Shown piece after piece: positions 54,060 through 64,000 of a stretch of DNA of 64,000 nt. Source of the DNA: Aquarana catesbeiana (lineage: Eukaryota > Chordata > Amphibia > Anura > Ranidae); the NCBI RefSeq assembly GCF_042186555.1, contig NC_133329.1, forward strand, positions 69,918,726 through 69,982,725, in the 5' to 3' direction. The notes under the pieces were generated by a model. The model was not told the origin of the DNA, searched no databases, and worked only from the letters and a program-made list of their open reading frames with translations. The translations under genes were made by a program, and so were the position numbers. Position 1 is the stretch's first letter; each line of letters begins with the position of its first letter.

Positions 54060-54715
54060 AGAAGGTAACTGTTCAGGGAGTTGTCTGGGAAAGTAAAATT
54101 TCAATTCTTAGGTAGAGGTGGAATTGGCTTCCCAGAGAAGAGAAGTGTGTTTTCAGGAATCTCTCGTAGAGGCAGACAAAGTAGGAGATAGCAGTATAGG
54201 TTGGGGTAGGGAGTTTCAGAAAATAGAGACAGCTTTGGAGAAGTCCTGGACATGAGTATGGGAGGAGGCGACAAGGGGACTGAAGAACAGGAGATCTTGG
54301 GAGCATTGAATATGTTAATTTGGGTGATATTTTGAGATGAGGTTTGATAAAGTAGTTTGAAGCAGAGCTGTGGATGGCTTTGTGCATTGTTAGTATTTTT
54401 AATTTTATTTGCTGAGTGAGTGGAAGGCAGTGAAAAGATTGGCAGAGAAGTGTGGTGGACAACGAGAGGCTGGTAAGGTGGGCAAATCTAGTAGCAACAT
54501 TCAGACTGAAGAAGGGATAGCCTATGTAGATGTAGGCCAATGAGGATGGAGTTGCAATAATTGAGATGACAAGTGTGTGAATTAAAACCTGGGTGGCGCT
54601 ATTGGTTAGGAAGGGCAATTGTTAAAAAAGGTAAAAACAGTAAGATAATGACAGTGATTGGATGTGGGGCTGAAAGGAGAGGTCAGAGGATTACAACTAG
54701 CACCTTAGCAGCCGA
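54060..54715 (-). pseudogene. Second L2 LINE fragment, RT C-terminal part
   Basis: The minus frame at 54618-54073 has FLTNSATQVLIHTLVISI, LCQSFHCLPLTQQIKLKIL and MHKAIHSSA, clear but eroded counterparts of the first L2 (LLIHSLVISC, LCQSLHWLPLAQQIKFKIL, YKAIHNSAPS). It is older-looking than the first L2. Its upstream continuation is at about 58900-59015, across an inserted hAT-like element. Confidence 0.8.
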
Positions 54716-55689
54716 GCAGCCGAGCTGAGCAACCTAGCAAAAATTCAGCCCGAACATTGAGGAGAACACCCAAATTTGCGGGGCACTCAGCAGGATGTTA
54801 GTCTGCCGTGATCCCCTAATACACTGTGCGCTGCACAGTGCATTCTAAGCCCTGTTTGGGCAAAGCTTTTGCAAAGCTTTGTCCAATCAGGGTGCAGTAA
54901 ATAGCTGGTTGTTAAGGAGCGGGCCAGTAAGCCATCAATCATCAGCTGTCAGCAGGCTTTCCCACTAACAGCTGAATGAAAAAATAAAACAATGCCGGCA
55001 TTAGAAAAAGTGGGGAAAAAAACGGCGCGGGGACCCGAAAATCCATACCAGACCCTTATCCGAGCATGCGGCCAGTCAGGACAGAAAAGGGGGTTGAGCG
55101 AGTGCCCCCCCGAACCATACCAGGCCACATGCCCTCAACATGGGGCGGTGCTTTGGGCAAGAGCCTCTTCCCGACAACCCTGGGCGGTGGTTGTGGGGGG
55201 CTTATTGTAATCTGGAAGCCCCCTTTAACAATATGGACCCCAGATCCCAATCCCCACTATGTGAATGAAAATTGGGTATATTGTACCCCTACCCATTCAC
55301 CAAAACAAAGTGTCAAAAATAAATGAAGGCAGGAGGCGTTTTTTGACAATTCCTTTATTAAAAAAAAAAAATTAATAAAATGCACTGGTCGGTGACGTTA
55401 ACAGGTGGCCCTGCCCCTTACCTATTTAAGAACTGTCAAACATCAGAGCAGGCATTTGGCGGTTAGCCTTTGTCACGGGCAGAACATTTCTTGAGGTCCG
55501 GTCTTACAACGGGCCTCATGATTGATGATGAATCTACCTCAGGGGACATTTTTTTAATTTTTTTAATAAAGGAATTGTCAAAAATTTCCTCCTGTCTTTA
55601 TTTATTTTTGACACTGTTTTTGTGACATTTTTGTATTGCCAGCAATGGTATTGTATTTCCAGAAATTTAAATGTAATTTTTGTCAGTTT

Positions 55690-55920
55690 TGCTGCAGCAG
55701 GTTCTATGCCCGCTACAAATATACAGGCAGACTAAGGGAACCCCCCAGGCATTATTTTTAAAGAATTTTCATTTTTTTTTGTTTCACTTTAAGCATCATT
55801 AAAATCACTGCTCCTGTAAAAACTATCTTTAAAAAAAAATAAAAAAATAGCATTGATACATGTCCCCCAGAGCAGTACCCAGGCCCCCATACCCCTTTTA
55901 TTGCCAATAATTTGCATATA
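55690..55920 (+). repeat. Third relative of the hAT-internal repeat
   Basis: It shares tttcactttaagcatcat..aaatcactgctcct, atacatgtcccccagagcagtac and aataatttgcat with 4640-4880 and, inverted, with 19130-19345. Sequence 54800-55689 to its left shows no recognisable gene. Confidence 0.6.
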
Positions 55921-56061
55921 CAGTGGTGAAAATAATTATTTGATCCCCTGCAGATTTGCCCACTTACAAAGAAATTAAGGGTCTATAATTTTTTTCAAAA
56001 GTGTATTTTAAATGATAGCGACAGAATATCATTTAGAATAATATAACACCATCATATTTAA

Positions 56062-57506
56062 CAGATACAACGGACACTATTAGACGGTTGGAGGGCATTC
56101 ACTTAAAGGGAGACCATCTACTGGCCACGGCAGACGTAGCATCACGCTATACTTGCATTCCACATAATCTCGGTATTGAGGCAGTTACGCACTTTTTAAA
56201 TAGGGATCCATCACTTACCGTTCCCCAAAGACAATACATCGTTGAGTTATTAGAATTTGCCACAACACACAATTATTTTTGGTTTAATAAGTTTTTTTTG
56301 CAACATAAGGGCGTAGCAATGGGGGCTAAATTTGCCCCCAGTCTCGAAAATCTTTTTATGGCTAAGTGGGAGGAGGATGCCGTCTATTCAGAACATAGAT
56401 CTTGTCTGATCTTTTGGGCCATATATATAGACAACATCCTCCTATGGGATGGCCCTCCTAAATCCCTTGAGGACTTCTTTTCATTTCTTAATTGCAATGA
56501 TAGGGGAATTTCCTTAACTCTTGAATACAGTTCCACCAAAATACATTTTTTGGATTTGGATATAGAGATTAGTTCTCGACAATTCAAATTCCAAACTCAT
56601 TTCAAGACAACCGATCGTAACAGCTTCATACCCATTGATAGTTGCCACCATAAGTCCTGTCTGAGATCAGTCCCTCGCAGCCAATTCTTAAGGCTGCGAA
56701 GGAATTGCAGTAATACTGATGTGTTCCAAACGCAGGCATTATCTTTGAAGCAAAGGTTCTTAGATAAAGGGTATGATTCAGTCACACTCGAATCAGAAAA
56801 ACAACATGCTATGGAATTAGATAGGACCCCTAGAACTCCTCGCACACCCAATGACACCTATAAATACTGTATGATGACTTCTTTTTCAACTCAGCATAGA
56901 GACATTAAAACTATTATAGAACGCCACTGGGAGGTGCTGAGAAGTGATCGTGTCCTGGGTAATATCTTACCTGAAAGACCCAAAATCATTTATAGAGGGG
57001 CTCCCTCTATACAAAATAAAATTGCTCCCAATATAATTGACCCCCCTACACGCCCTACCTTTTTTCATGAGCTAGTAGGTTATTTTCCGTGTAAAAAATG
57101 CACAGTGTGTCAATATAACACCAATGGTAGATACAAAACACTTGAATTTCGATCAAATGTGACTAACAAAATCTACCCAATAAAAATGTTTTGCATGTGT
57201 GCAACGATTACCTGCCCTTGTGGAAAACATTATGTGGGCCGTACCACTCGGACCTTTTCCACTCGAGTAGGTGAACATGTGGCAAAAAGAATTGTGGGAG
57301 ATACCAAACACGCTGTTCCTAGACACTACAGACAATATCACAATTGAGAACCGTCTGGATCACAATTCCTCATTATTGATAGATATGTTCCCCCTTGGCG
57401 TGGAGGGGCTCTAACCCGTGGTGTATCACAGTTAGAAACTTACTGGGTATTTGAGCTCCAGTCCCACTCGCCATTGGGGCTCAATGTCGAGGGTCATGTA
57501 TTGTAA
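56062..57506 (+). mobile_element. Penelope-like retroelement, 5' truncated
   Basis: It sits between Tc1 sequences. Content is a single RT plus GIY-YIG coding frame, starting without the family's N-terminal part, followed by about 160 bp that are still loosely coding (PPWRGGALTRGVSQLETYWV in another frame, near 57390). The exact junctions are uncertain; Tc1 text (aaaatcttggatgagaacc) resumes at about 57507. Confidence 0.8.
56088..57347 (+). pseudogene. Penelope-like RT with GIY-YIG endonuclease, N-terminally truncated
   Basis: 419 codons. RT blocks visible are LLATADVASRYTCIPHNLG, HKGVAMGAKFAPSLENLFMA and AIYIDNILLW. The catalytic box normally reads YxDD; here the second Asp is Asn (YIDN), which should inactivate polymerisation. 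A connector region (SSTKIHFLDLDIEIS) is followed by a C-terminal Cys-rich segment (CKKCTVCQYN) and the GIY-YIG nuclease signature CPCGKHYVGRTTRTFSTRVG with EH(V). RT fused to a C-terminal GIY-YIG domain defines Penelope-like elements. The ATG used is internal; the 5' portion is missing. Confidence 0.9.
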
Positions 57507-57721
57507 AATCTTGGATGAGAACCTTCTTCCCCATCAGCCAGAACACTAAAGATCTGTCGTGGATGGGTCTTCCAGCATGACAATGACCCAAAACATACCG
57601 CCAAGGCAACAAAGGAGTGGCTCAAGAAGAAGCACATTAAGGTCATGGAGTGGCCTAGCCAGTCTTCAGAACCTAATCCAATAGAAAACGTATGGAGGGA
57701 GCCAAGCGACAGCCAAGAAAC
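57507..57721 (+). pseudogene. Second Tc1 transposase, C-terminal DDE part
   Basis: Readable residues are FQHDNDPKHTAKATKEWLKK (second catalytic Asp in NDPKH), then KVMEWPSQSSEPNPIENVW (third acidic residue Glu in NPIE retained; the usual SPDLNPIE is altered to SSEPNPIE). It is broken at 57722 by a TTAA element and resumes after 58421 (DFEKICKEEWTKIPPEM). The N-terminal half is absent. Confidence 0.85.
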
Positions 57722-58421
57722 CTTAAAGCGTTTGTAACCCTAAAAAATTTTTTTGATCCTGTTACATGCATGTTATACAGCACAGTGCTTGTGCTGTGCA
57801 ATTTGGCCCTCTGTATCACCTGAAATACCTGGCTGATCCTGCCTGGTTCTGCCCTCCCCTCTGTAAACTGACTAACAGTTTATCATGGCTGCTGAGCCCT
57901 GACACCGCGGTCAGTTGCTGTGCCTCCGTCATCCGCAGCTCTCCTGTCCTCTCTCTCCTGTCCTCTCCCCCCTCCCCTCCCTGCTTGTCAGCTAGTGACA
58001 GTAGCCCACCCCTCCCCTCCTGCTTCTGAAATGACTGTGTAAATTACATGCAATCCCCTCTGTTAGAAAGCATGCTATGCTCCAGTGTCTGTGCTTTGTA
58101 AAAAATATGCCCATTTCTACCTTATTTCACAGCACCACTCTGCACTCACGTGACTCCTCCCTGCTCCCATCCTCCCCGGCTGACATCTCGAATCTCTCCT
58201 TCTCTCATCCCCTCCTTCCGACTGATGTCAGAGGGGGATTCTCGGCCTCTCACAGTCTAGCTGTCAGATCGGGAGAGGGGGCAGCAAGGAGTCACGTGAG
58301 CATCAATCGGCGCTGTGAAATAAGGTAAAAAATGGGCATATTTTTTACAAAGCACAGACACTGGAGCATAGGATGCTTTCTAACAGAGGGGATTGCGTGT
58401 AATTTATTAAACAACCTCTTT
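57722..58421. mobile_element. TTAA-type miniature element with 90-bp internal palindrome, inside Tc1
   Basis: Ends are TTAAAGCGTTTGTAACC and ttaaacaacctcTTTAA, imperfect inverted repeats with TTAA tips. Internally about 58044-58132 (gcaatcccctctgttagaaag ... aaatatgcccat) is the inverse of about 58311-58403, forming a long near-perfect hairpin. No transposase; the frames at 57766 and 58077 are not considered genes. It interrupts the transposase of the second Tc1. Confidence 0.85.
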
Positions 58422-58515
58422 AAGGATTTCGAGAAGATCTGTAAAGAAGAGTGGACCAAAATCCCTCCTGAGATGTGTGCAAACCTGGTAACCTACTACA
58501 AGAAACCTTTTTTAC
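58422..58515 (+). pseudogene. Second Tc1 transposase, extreme C terminus
   Basis: DFEKICKEEWTKIPPEMCAN then LVTYYKK is the usual Tc1 transposase end. It continues the gene broken at 57721. Confidence 0.8.
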
Positions 58516-58905
58516 CTCTGTGCTTGCCAACAAGGTTTTCTCCACCAAGTACAAATACATGATTTGTTGGGATCAAATACTTATTTTACTCACTGAACTG
58601 TAACTCAATTTATAACATTTGTATCATGTGTTTTTTCTGGATTTTTGGTTGATATTCTGTCTCTATCATTTAAAATACACCTGTGATAAAAATTATAGAC
58701 CCTTCATTTCTTTGTACAGTAAGTGGGCAAACTTACAAAATCTGCAGAGGATCAAATAATTGTTTTCCCCACTTTAAAATATGGACTTTTGATTTTTTCA
58801 AATTCGGGTCCCGTAGACTTCAGTGGAGTTCAGGTTTCAGGTCTGAACTTTTGCGATGTTCGAGAGTTCTGACATGAACCATGCCGGGGGGTGTTCGGCT
58901 CAACT

Positions 58906-59015
58906 CTATGTGAAAGGACACTGAAGGATTGAGTTGAAGAATAGAGTGATATATTTGCGTGTTATCAGTATAGAAAGGGATTTGGAAGCCATGTGAAGTT
59001 GTCAACCAGGGTTGC
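58906..59015 (-). pseudogene. Second L2 LINE fragment, RT catalytic region
   Basis: The minus strand reads TTSHGFQIPFYTDNTQIYHS, the eroded equivalent of the FYADDTQIYLS box of the first L2 (ADD changed to TDN). It lies upstream, in element orientation, of the piece at 54060-54715. About 40 residues between the two are missing. Confidence 0.75.
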
Positions 59016-61317
59016 TAACTGTCCTTAAATTTGAGGACAGTTTGTAAAGATCAGTGATTTTTACAACTGTCCGTAAATGTCCGTTATGGACATTTTTTGT
59101 CCATGTAAACTAGGGCCTTTTGGTGTACTGGCAGACATCTCCACCAAAGAACACTAGGAGCGTTGGGTAAGTGCCGGCTGCGAAAGGAGCAGGTAACAGC
59201 ATTTGCCTAAGCTGTTACTCTAGTGCCAGCTGCAGCCCTGTCATGGCAGAGTGGTCTGTCCTCTGCCTCTCCCTGCTTGCACATCTTCACTTTCACTAGG
59301 GGCGCTGCATACATTACGGTCGCAGTACACAGCCACATCTCTCCATCTCACCAAGCACACATACTGAAAGCAGCAACGCTGCACAGTGGCGCACGGCAAT
59401 ACTATTGCAGGGGGCATCTGTATAGCCCCACTGACGGCTTTTTGGTGAGAGAGCTCGCCCCTACATACACGTCCAGCCACGGATCAGTGGGGGTCTGAGA
59501 GATCACAACACCAACACCCTATTGGGAAGGATTGAAAGAATAATGGGTTACCTGATCCCTGCACACACTTGTCTGGGGCTAAGAGCATGGTGATGCAGAA
59601 AGAATAACACATCAGTGAAAAACAACACTCCCGGTTAGTCAATATTCCCATAGTGATACATCATTCATCTGGCCCCCACTACCATAACATACCGACCAGA
59701 CCTGGTCCTCTAAGGCTTTGATGAAGAGGATTATCTTTGAAACTCGTCAGTCAAATAAGCTCATTATTCACATTTTATCCCTTATATGGGAATCGTTTTA
59801 CATACAATATTTGTTTTTGTGCTAAATTTTCTTGTATCCTAGCTGCCTATGAATACGTGATTTTTTTTCTGTACATATTAATTTGTTTGAAATAAATGCT
59901 TTAAAAGGACTCATGCATCAGGCCACACGCCTTTCATATCTTCTTTGCATATAACCTAGATGACCCAAGCCATCTTTCTGCAGGATGTGTTGTTATTGTT
60001 GGCAATAACCACTAACAAAAAAATTCCAGATGGTAATTGACTTTACATTCATAAATTCGATTTTTTTACTCACCACAAAATCCTTTTCTTGCAGTACATT
60101 TAGAGACACAGGACTCAGAAACAATTGGGTTATGTGGACGCCTACAAGAGTATCTGGACACTGGCAAACAAAAAAATTGTAACCAGCCAGATATAACCCA
60201 CGAACTCCTAGCATGCATCTGTTTTGAGAGCAAGACTATAAATACAGGCTCTATGTTCTTCAATAAATTCCAAGAAAACTATTTTACAGTGAATACTAAA
60301 ATCCAATTTTCTTTCCCAAACGTTGAGGGACACAAGATTCAGAGACAATTGGGACATCTAAAAGCACTCTAATTGAGGGGCTGGCAGCACATCAAACAAA
60401 GTGTTAGATTAGAGAATGCAGGAATAGAGGACTAGTTGGCAGCCCTGAAAATTTGGGAAACAGTTGCCTGATGTCATTCACAGATCTAGTAGAATATTCG
60501 TTGGCAGGAAAGGGTGGCACCCAATCCTTATGACCAGAGGAATGATCTTTATATACAGGACAGGAAAGGTAGAAGGAGAGGGAGAGAACATTTTTAGGAA
60601 TATAGTTAGGCTTTTCTTCCACTTCAAGGTGTAGAAAGGTGCAGTCTTTACTCCCCACTGCAGGTGGCACTTGACCGAAGCAGCAATGCAAGAGGGGAAG
60701 GAAATTGTGAGGAACTTGGTTCCTCTCTGACGTCCTGTGATCACAAGGAGACAGCTGTCTCACTAGACGCTGGCACCACATGTGACTTCAGTGGCCATCT
60801 TGGGTCAGACAGAGTCTATTTAGGACTCCAGCTTCTGGGTTTGGCATGCTTTTTGCGAGTGGTTAGTGTAGGGACAGATTCCCCGCCTGGCAGGGACAGT
60901 GCATAGAGATAGGGAAAGATTCCAGAGAAGTAGGGACAGTGCAGGGACTATGTCTACTTTGCTTCAGGAAGGCGTGGACTGGCCAGGCCGAATTCTGCTC
61001 CTTGTTGCAGATGCTGTCGGCATCTTCAGTTCAACAGATCGCTGTTATGTAAGTGGCTCAGGGTGATATGCCTACCCGCCGGGCCTAACTGTGTTGTGTT
61101 GAACCTTTCTACAATATATCGCTATTGCCTAACTTGGACTCTGTGTGTTCACTGTCCACCACATCACACTGCACCTAATTCACAAAGGTAGTCCATGAAC
61201 TACAGAAATCAGAAAGTCTCAAATTTCAAAACCATTCTTTAAAAGCTGAAAAACTAGACTTTGTAGCAAACTCTTATACTCTAAGCTTGTTTTGATCTAA
61301 CATGGCTTTTGTTACAG
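59016..61317. other. Intronic sequence before second C1 exon; no gene recognised
   Basis: Contents noted: a possible retroelement 3' tail near 59690-59910 with tttgatga...gaaac and an AATAAA at about 59891; a repeated phrase gacacaggactcagaaacaat (about 60103) and gacacaagattcagagacaat (about 60329), two copies of an unidentified repeat. Short frames at 60404-60906 have no domain. Confidence 0.35.
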
Positions 61318-61617
61318 CCCCTCCAAGGATCACCATAGCAGGTAAAAACATTATTATATCCAAAGAGAATGTCCTGAGCTGCGCCATTTCTGAATTCTAC
61401 CCGGTGGACATTGACATTAAATGGCTTCGGGATGGAATAATACTGAACAATATTACATTGGAGAAACCTCAAAGAGACCCAGGTGGGATGTACAGTGTGA
61501 CAAGCTCAGTAACAATAATACCCACCAAGGAGGACAGGAAGAGAATCTTCTCCTGTAGAATCCAACACAAGTCTCTTACTACACCTCTCCAGGAGGACTT
61601 CCAGCTGGTGTATGGAG
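61318..61617 (+). CDS. Ig C1-set domain exon (second)
   Basis: A 300-bp exon, phase 1-1, with acceptor gttacag|CC and donor GGAG|GTAATA. The domain reads PPRITIAGKNIIISKENVLS, then CAISEFYPVDIDIKWLRDG (B Cys, C Trp), GMYSVTSSVTIIP and RIFSCRIQHKSLTTPLQED. It is closely similar to the 49348-49644 exon, including the identical end FQLVYGG. It is on the same strand and in the same phase as the V and first C1 exons, so splicing V to C1 to C1 keeps the frame. A transmembrane exon is not found between here and the right edge. Alternatively it belongs to a tandem duplicate gene whose V exon is elsewhere. Confidence 0.88.
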
Positions 61618-61925
61618 GTAATATTATTATTTTTTCTCAAATCTGACATAGACAGAGCTGTGTAGTCTGTATGTGGTTTAAACACAAGGACAAAAACAGA
61701 TCATTATAATAGGAATCTCATATCACTGTTTCTCTCCATGGAGATTCCCATCTACAGCTAGATACAAGCAGATAAAACATTCCACAAGATGAGAGTTCTT
61801 TAACAACTGTTGTATATTAGGTTGACTTTAAATGTGTTTTGCTTTTCATACATAAAGTCTGTTCAGTTCTCTCTTGAAGCTCAATTGAAAACACAAGAAT
61901 AATTATACATAGACATACTAAATCC
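61618..61925. other. Intronic sequence after second C1 exon
   Basis: No gene recognised; the frame of the exon ends at a stop at 61646, within the intron. Confidence 0.4.
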
Positions 61926-62205
61926 TCATACACATGATCGGACTTTCCGATGGGAAATGTTCGATGATAGGCTGTTGTCGGCAAATCCGACCGTGTGCAT
62001 GCTCCATCGGACGATTGTTGTCGGACTTTCCACGGACAGATGTGTGTTGTCGGATTTTCTGAGCGTGTGTACACAAGTCCGTCACACAAAAGTCCAAAGT
62101 ATAAACACGCATGCTCGGAAGCAAGGACGAGCCGGAAGCGGTTGGTCTTGTAAACTAGCGCTCGTAATGGAGAATTAACATTAGTGACGTGGCAATGACA
62201 TTGTG
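61926..62205. mobile_element. Miniature element related to 22518-23650 (acacatgatcgga type), partial
   Basis: It begins tacacatgatcggactttcc and has the facing sequence tcggattttctgagcgtgtgta at about 62050-62071, followed by cgcatgctcggaagcaagg, as in the copy at 22518-23650. The right edge abuts LINE C coding sequence, which it truncates. Confidence 0.65.
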
Positions 62206-63953
62206 CCTTTTGCTACCCCACATCTCCAACATTTATCTGTATTATCTGAACTAATATTATTCATATCTACCGGGCATTTATACCATCTGGCTAATATTTT
62301 ATCATTTCTTTCTTGATGTCTAGTCGAAATAGACAGTTTATGTGCTGCTATAAATGCTCTTTCCCAGTCAGCCCCGGGGATAGTATACCCTAGTTCTTCC
62401 TCCCATTTTTTTACGTAGGATATCTCTTCCTCTTTACTCTCTGAAATTAGGTATTTATACACTATAGACAGAGTATGTGTGGGTCTATGGTTCTGTACCA
62501 ATATTTTTTCTAGCCCTAGAAATGGTCTGTTGAATACAGACTCTTTCTTCAAAAAAGAGATATACTGTTGGAGTTGTCTGTACTGTATCCATTTATTTCT
62601 GTGTTCTATACCCAGGGCATCTAATGGGGGGAGTTTATTTTCATCCAAAGTTTCTACTATCCTCGTATCATCCCGTCTCCGCCACTTGAGGAAAGTTTTG
62701 GCCCCAAATGCCGGTGGAAATTCCGGGTTGCTAAAGAGGGGTGTCATCGGACCTCTCAATGTAGAACCTATCCCCCTCTTTATCAAATTATCCCAGACTT
62801 TCAGGGTTGAAACTACCAAGGAAGGCATGTCCCCTTCCCGGGGTCTGTATTCTTTCTTAATCCATGGTAAAGCTCTCAGTTTTATATCTGCGACATCTTC
62901 CTCCAGTTTTACCCACTGTTTACAATCCATATTATGGAACCAGTCCACAATCCTGGCTATAAATACCGATCTGAGATACAGTGAAATATCCGGTAGAGCC
63001 ATCCCTCCATCCTTTTTTAATCTATATAGGGTTTTCCTTTTAATTCTTGCACTCTTATTTGCCCAGATAAAACTGCCTATGACCTTATGGAGTTGGTTCA
63101 GTAGATTTCTTGCAGGGTATATGGGTATCGTCTGAAATATATATAACATTTTTGGTAGTATATCCATTTTTATAATATTTATTCTTCCCATCCACGAAAA
63201 AGTCCCTTTATCATATATTTGTAGTGTCCTTATTATTTTGCGCACTAGTGGAAGTTAGTTCAATTCCTGTAATCTATTCAGCTCCCTAGGGATGGAGATT
63301 CCGAGGTACCCAATTGCCTCTTCCTGCCATTTAAATGGAAAATTTTTCTTTAAGAGCTCGGCCATAGGGTTAGGCAATGACACATTTAGAGCCTCAGACT
63401 TATTATAATTCACCTTAAAATTACTTAAGTCTCCAAATCTTTTAAATTCTGCTATTAGATTAGGTATTGTCACTATCGGGTTCGTAATGTACAATAACAA
63501 GTCATCCGCGTATACTGACATTTTATATTCTATCTCCCCAATCCTAATACCTTTTATATCTTTATTCTTCCTAATTGCTATTAAGAGATGTTCCATAACT
63601 AATATATATATATATAGGATTGGGGATAAAGGACATCCCTGTCGAGTTCCATTCGTGATATGTACGGTATCCGATAGATCCCCATTTACCCGTATTCTAG
63701 CTACTGGACTATGATATAAGGCCATTATCTTATCCATCAATATAGGGCCAATCCCCCATTGCTCTAAAGTATCTCTAAGAAACCTCCATCCCACCCTGTC
63801 AAAAGCTTTTTCGGCATCTACTGCCAGTACGCAGGATGGGATGGAGTGTCTCTGGGCGTATTCCATTAATGTCAGAGTTTTTAGCGTGTTATCTCTCGCC
63901 TCTCGTCCTTTTATGAATCCCACTTGATTTAAATGTATATATGCTAGTGTCAT
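62206..63953 (-). pseudogene. LINE C ORF2 reverse transcriptase, one frameshift
   Basis: The minus-strand upstream frame (63953-63255) holds RT: NQVGFIKGREARDNTLKTL, LAVDAEKAFDRVGWRFLRD, ITNGTRQGCPLSPILYIYIL and the catalytic box MSVYADDLLLYI (YADD intact), then FSNFKVNYNKSE-type text and YLGISIPRELNRL. A frameshift near 63250 leads to 63245-62206 with the thumb/C-terminal part (SWMGRINIIKMDILPKMLYI, IGSFIWANKSARIKRKTLY) and the start of the Cys-rich motif (CWRCGVAKGTM), which is cut. It resembles LINE A more than LINE B in this region (GREARDNT, DAEKAFDRV). The open frame extends to the window edge on the 5' side. Confidence 0.9.
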
Positions 63954-64000
63954 GGGAGTAAGTCTGTTGGCAATGATCTTTGAGTATAGTCTGATATCAA
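62206..64000 (-). mobile_element. L1/Tx1-like LINE (LINE C), truncated at both visible sides
   Basis: It contains only ORF2 sequence. The 3' end is missing (cut near 62206 by the miniature element) and the 5' part runs off the right edge of the window. Confidence 0.85.

Larger units (their letters stand above)
55921..58774 (+). mobile_element. Second Tc1-like transposon, interrupted twice
   Basis: It begins CAGTGGTGAAAATAATTATTT at 55921 and ends in the inverse (aataattgttttccccactt) at 58774, with TA at 55919-55920 and 58775-58776. Inverted repeats are about 140-200 bp, both containing aagggtctataattttt and tgtattttaaatgatag. This family differs from the Tc1 at 2258. Remaining pieces are the left repeat to about 56060, the transposase C-terminal part from 57507, and the right repeat. 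A Penelope-like element replaces the N-terminal transposase region, and a TTAA element (57722-58421) sits further on. Confidence 0.85.
54716..58905. mobile_element. Probable hAT-like element interrupting the second L2, with nested Tc1
   Basis: The L2 fragment stops near 54716 and resumes near 58905. The right edge reads ggggggtgttcggctcaactc, the inverse of a GAGCCGAACACCCCCC-type terminus seen in hAT families; the left edge (agccgagctgagcaacctag...gaacacccaaatttg) is a degenerate counterpart. The body includes 55690-55920, related to the hAT-internal repeat at 4640-5200. Target duplication not determined. The Tc1 element 55921-58774 is nested inside. Confidence 0.5.

Overview
The window is vertebrate nuclear DNA, most likely from a frog and probably a ranid. 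No BLAST was run. The evidence is one immunoglobulin-superfamily gene with phase 1-1 domain exons and very long introns, embedded in vertebrate transposon families: Tc1/mariner, hAT with a BED finger, L1/Tx1-type and L2 LINEs, a Penelope-like element, a chromodomain Ty3/gypsy element, an endogenous retrovirus, and TTAA-flanked miniature elements of a kind familiar from amphibian genomes. There are no operons, ribosome binding sites, rRNA, tRNA or CRISPR arrays.

Host gene. Three plus-strand Ig exons can be placed with splice sites: a V-set exon (1799-2128) and two closely related C1-set exons (49348-49644 and 61318-61617). All are phase 1-1 and could be joined in the order V-C1-C1. The leader and transmembrane exons are not visible. 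Almost everything else lies in the two putative introns of 47 and 12 kb.

Region 2.3-34.3 kb is one Tc1-like transposon (2258-34348) split by nested insertions. A hAT element (3160-24369) lies inside it with an 8-bp target duplication. Inside the hAT lies an L1-like LINE (6125-18692), and inside that a chromodomain Ty3/gypsy element (8724-14959) with LTRs and a 5-bp duplication. The hAT also holds its own BED-type transposase pseudogene and a miniature element that itself contains a smaller hAT element. The Tc1 is split again by an endogenous retrovirus on the minus strand (about 25463-34020).

Region 34.4-49.1 kb holds miniature elements and foldback palindromes, then a three-level nest: a TTAA element (39682-49080) containing a TA-flanked palindromic-end element (40157-49006), containing a nearly intact L1/Tx1-like LINE (40669-48509). 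This LINE has 209-bp tandem monomers in its 5' region and an extra 215-codon ORF between ORF1 and ORF2.

Region 49.3-64 kb holds the first C1 exon, a minus-strand L2 LINE with a 2A-like motif, a second L2 fragment split by a hAT-like element that contains another Tc1, which is in turn split by a Penelope-like RT/GIY-YIG element and a TTAA palindromic element. The second C1 exon and a third L1-like LINE running off the right edge follow.

The most interesting items are the self-priming arrangement of the gypsy element (a 10-nt sequence beside the LTR complementary to the predicted 5' end of its own transcript), the LINE monomers with repeated CAAGATGGC motifs, the unexplained LINE spacer ORF, and the nesting order, which gives a relative chronology of transposon activity.
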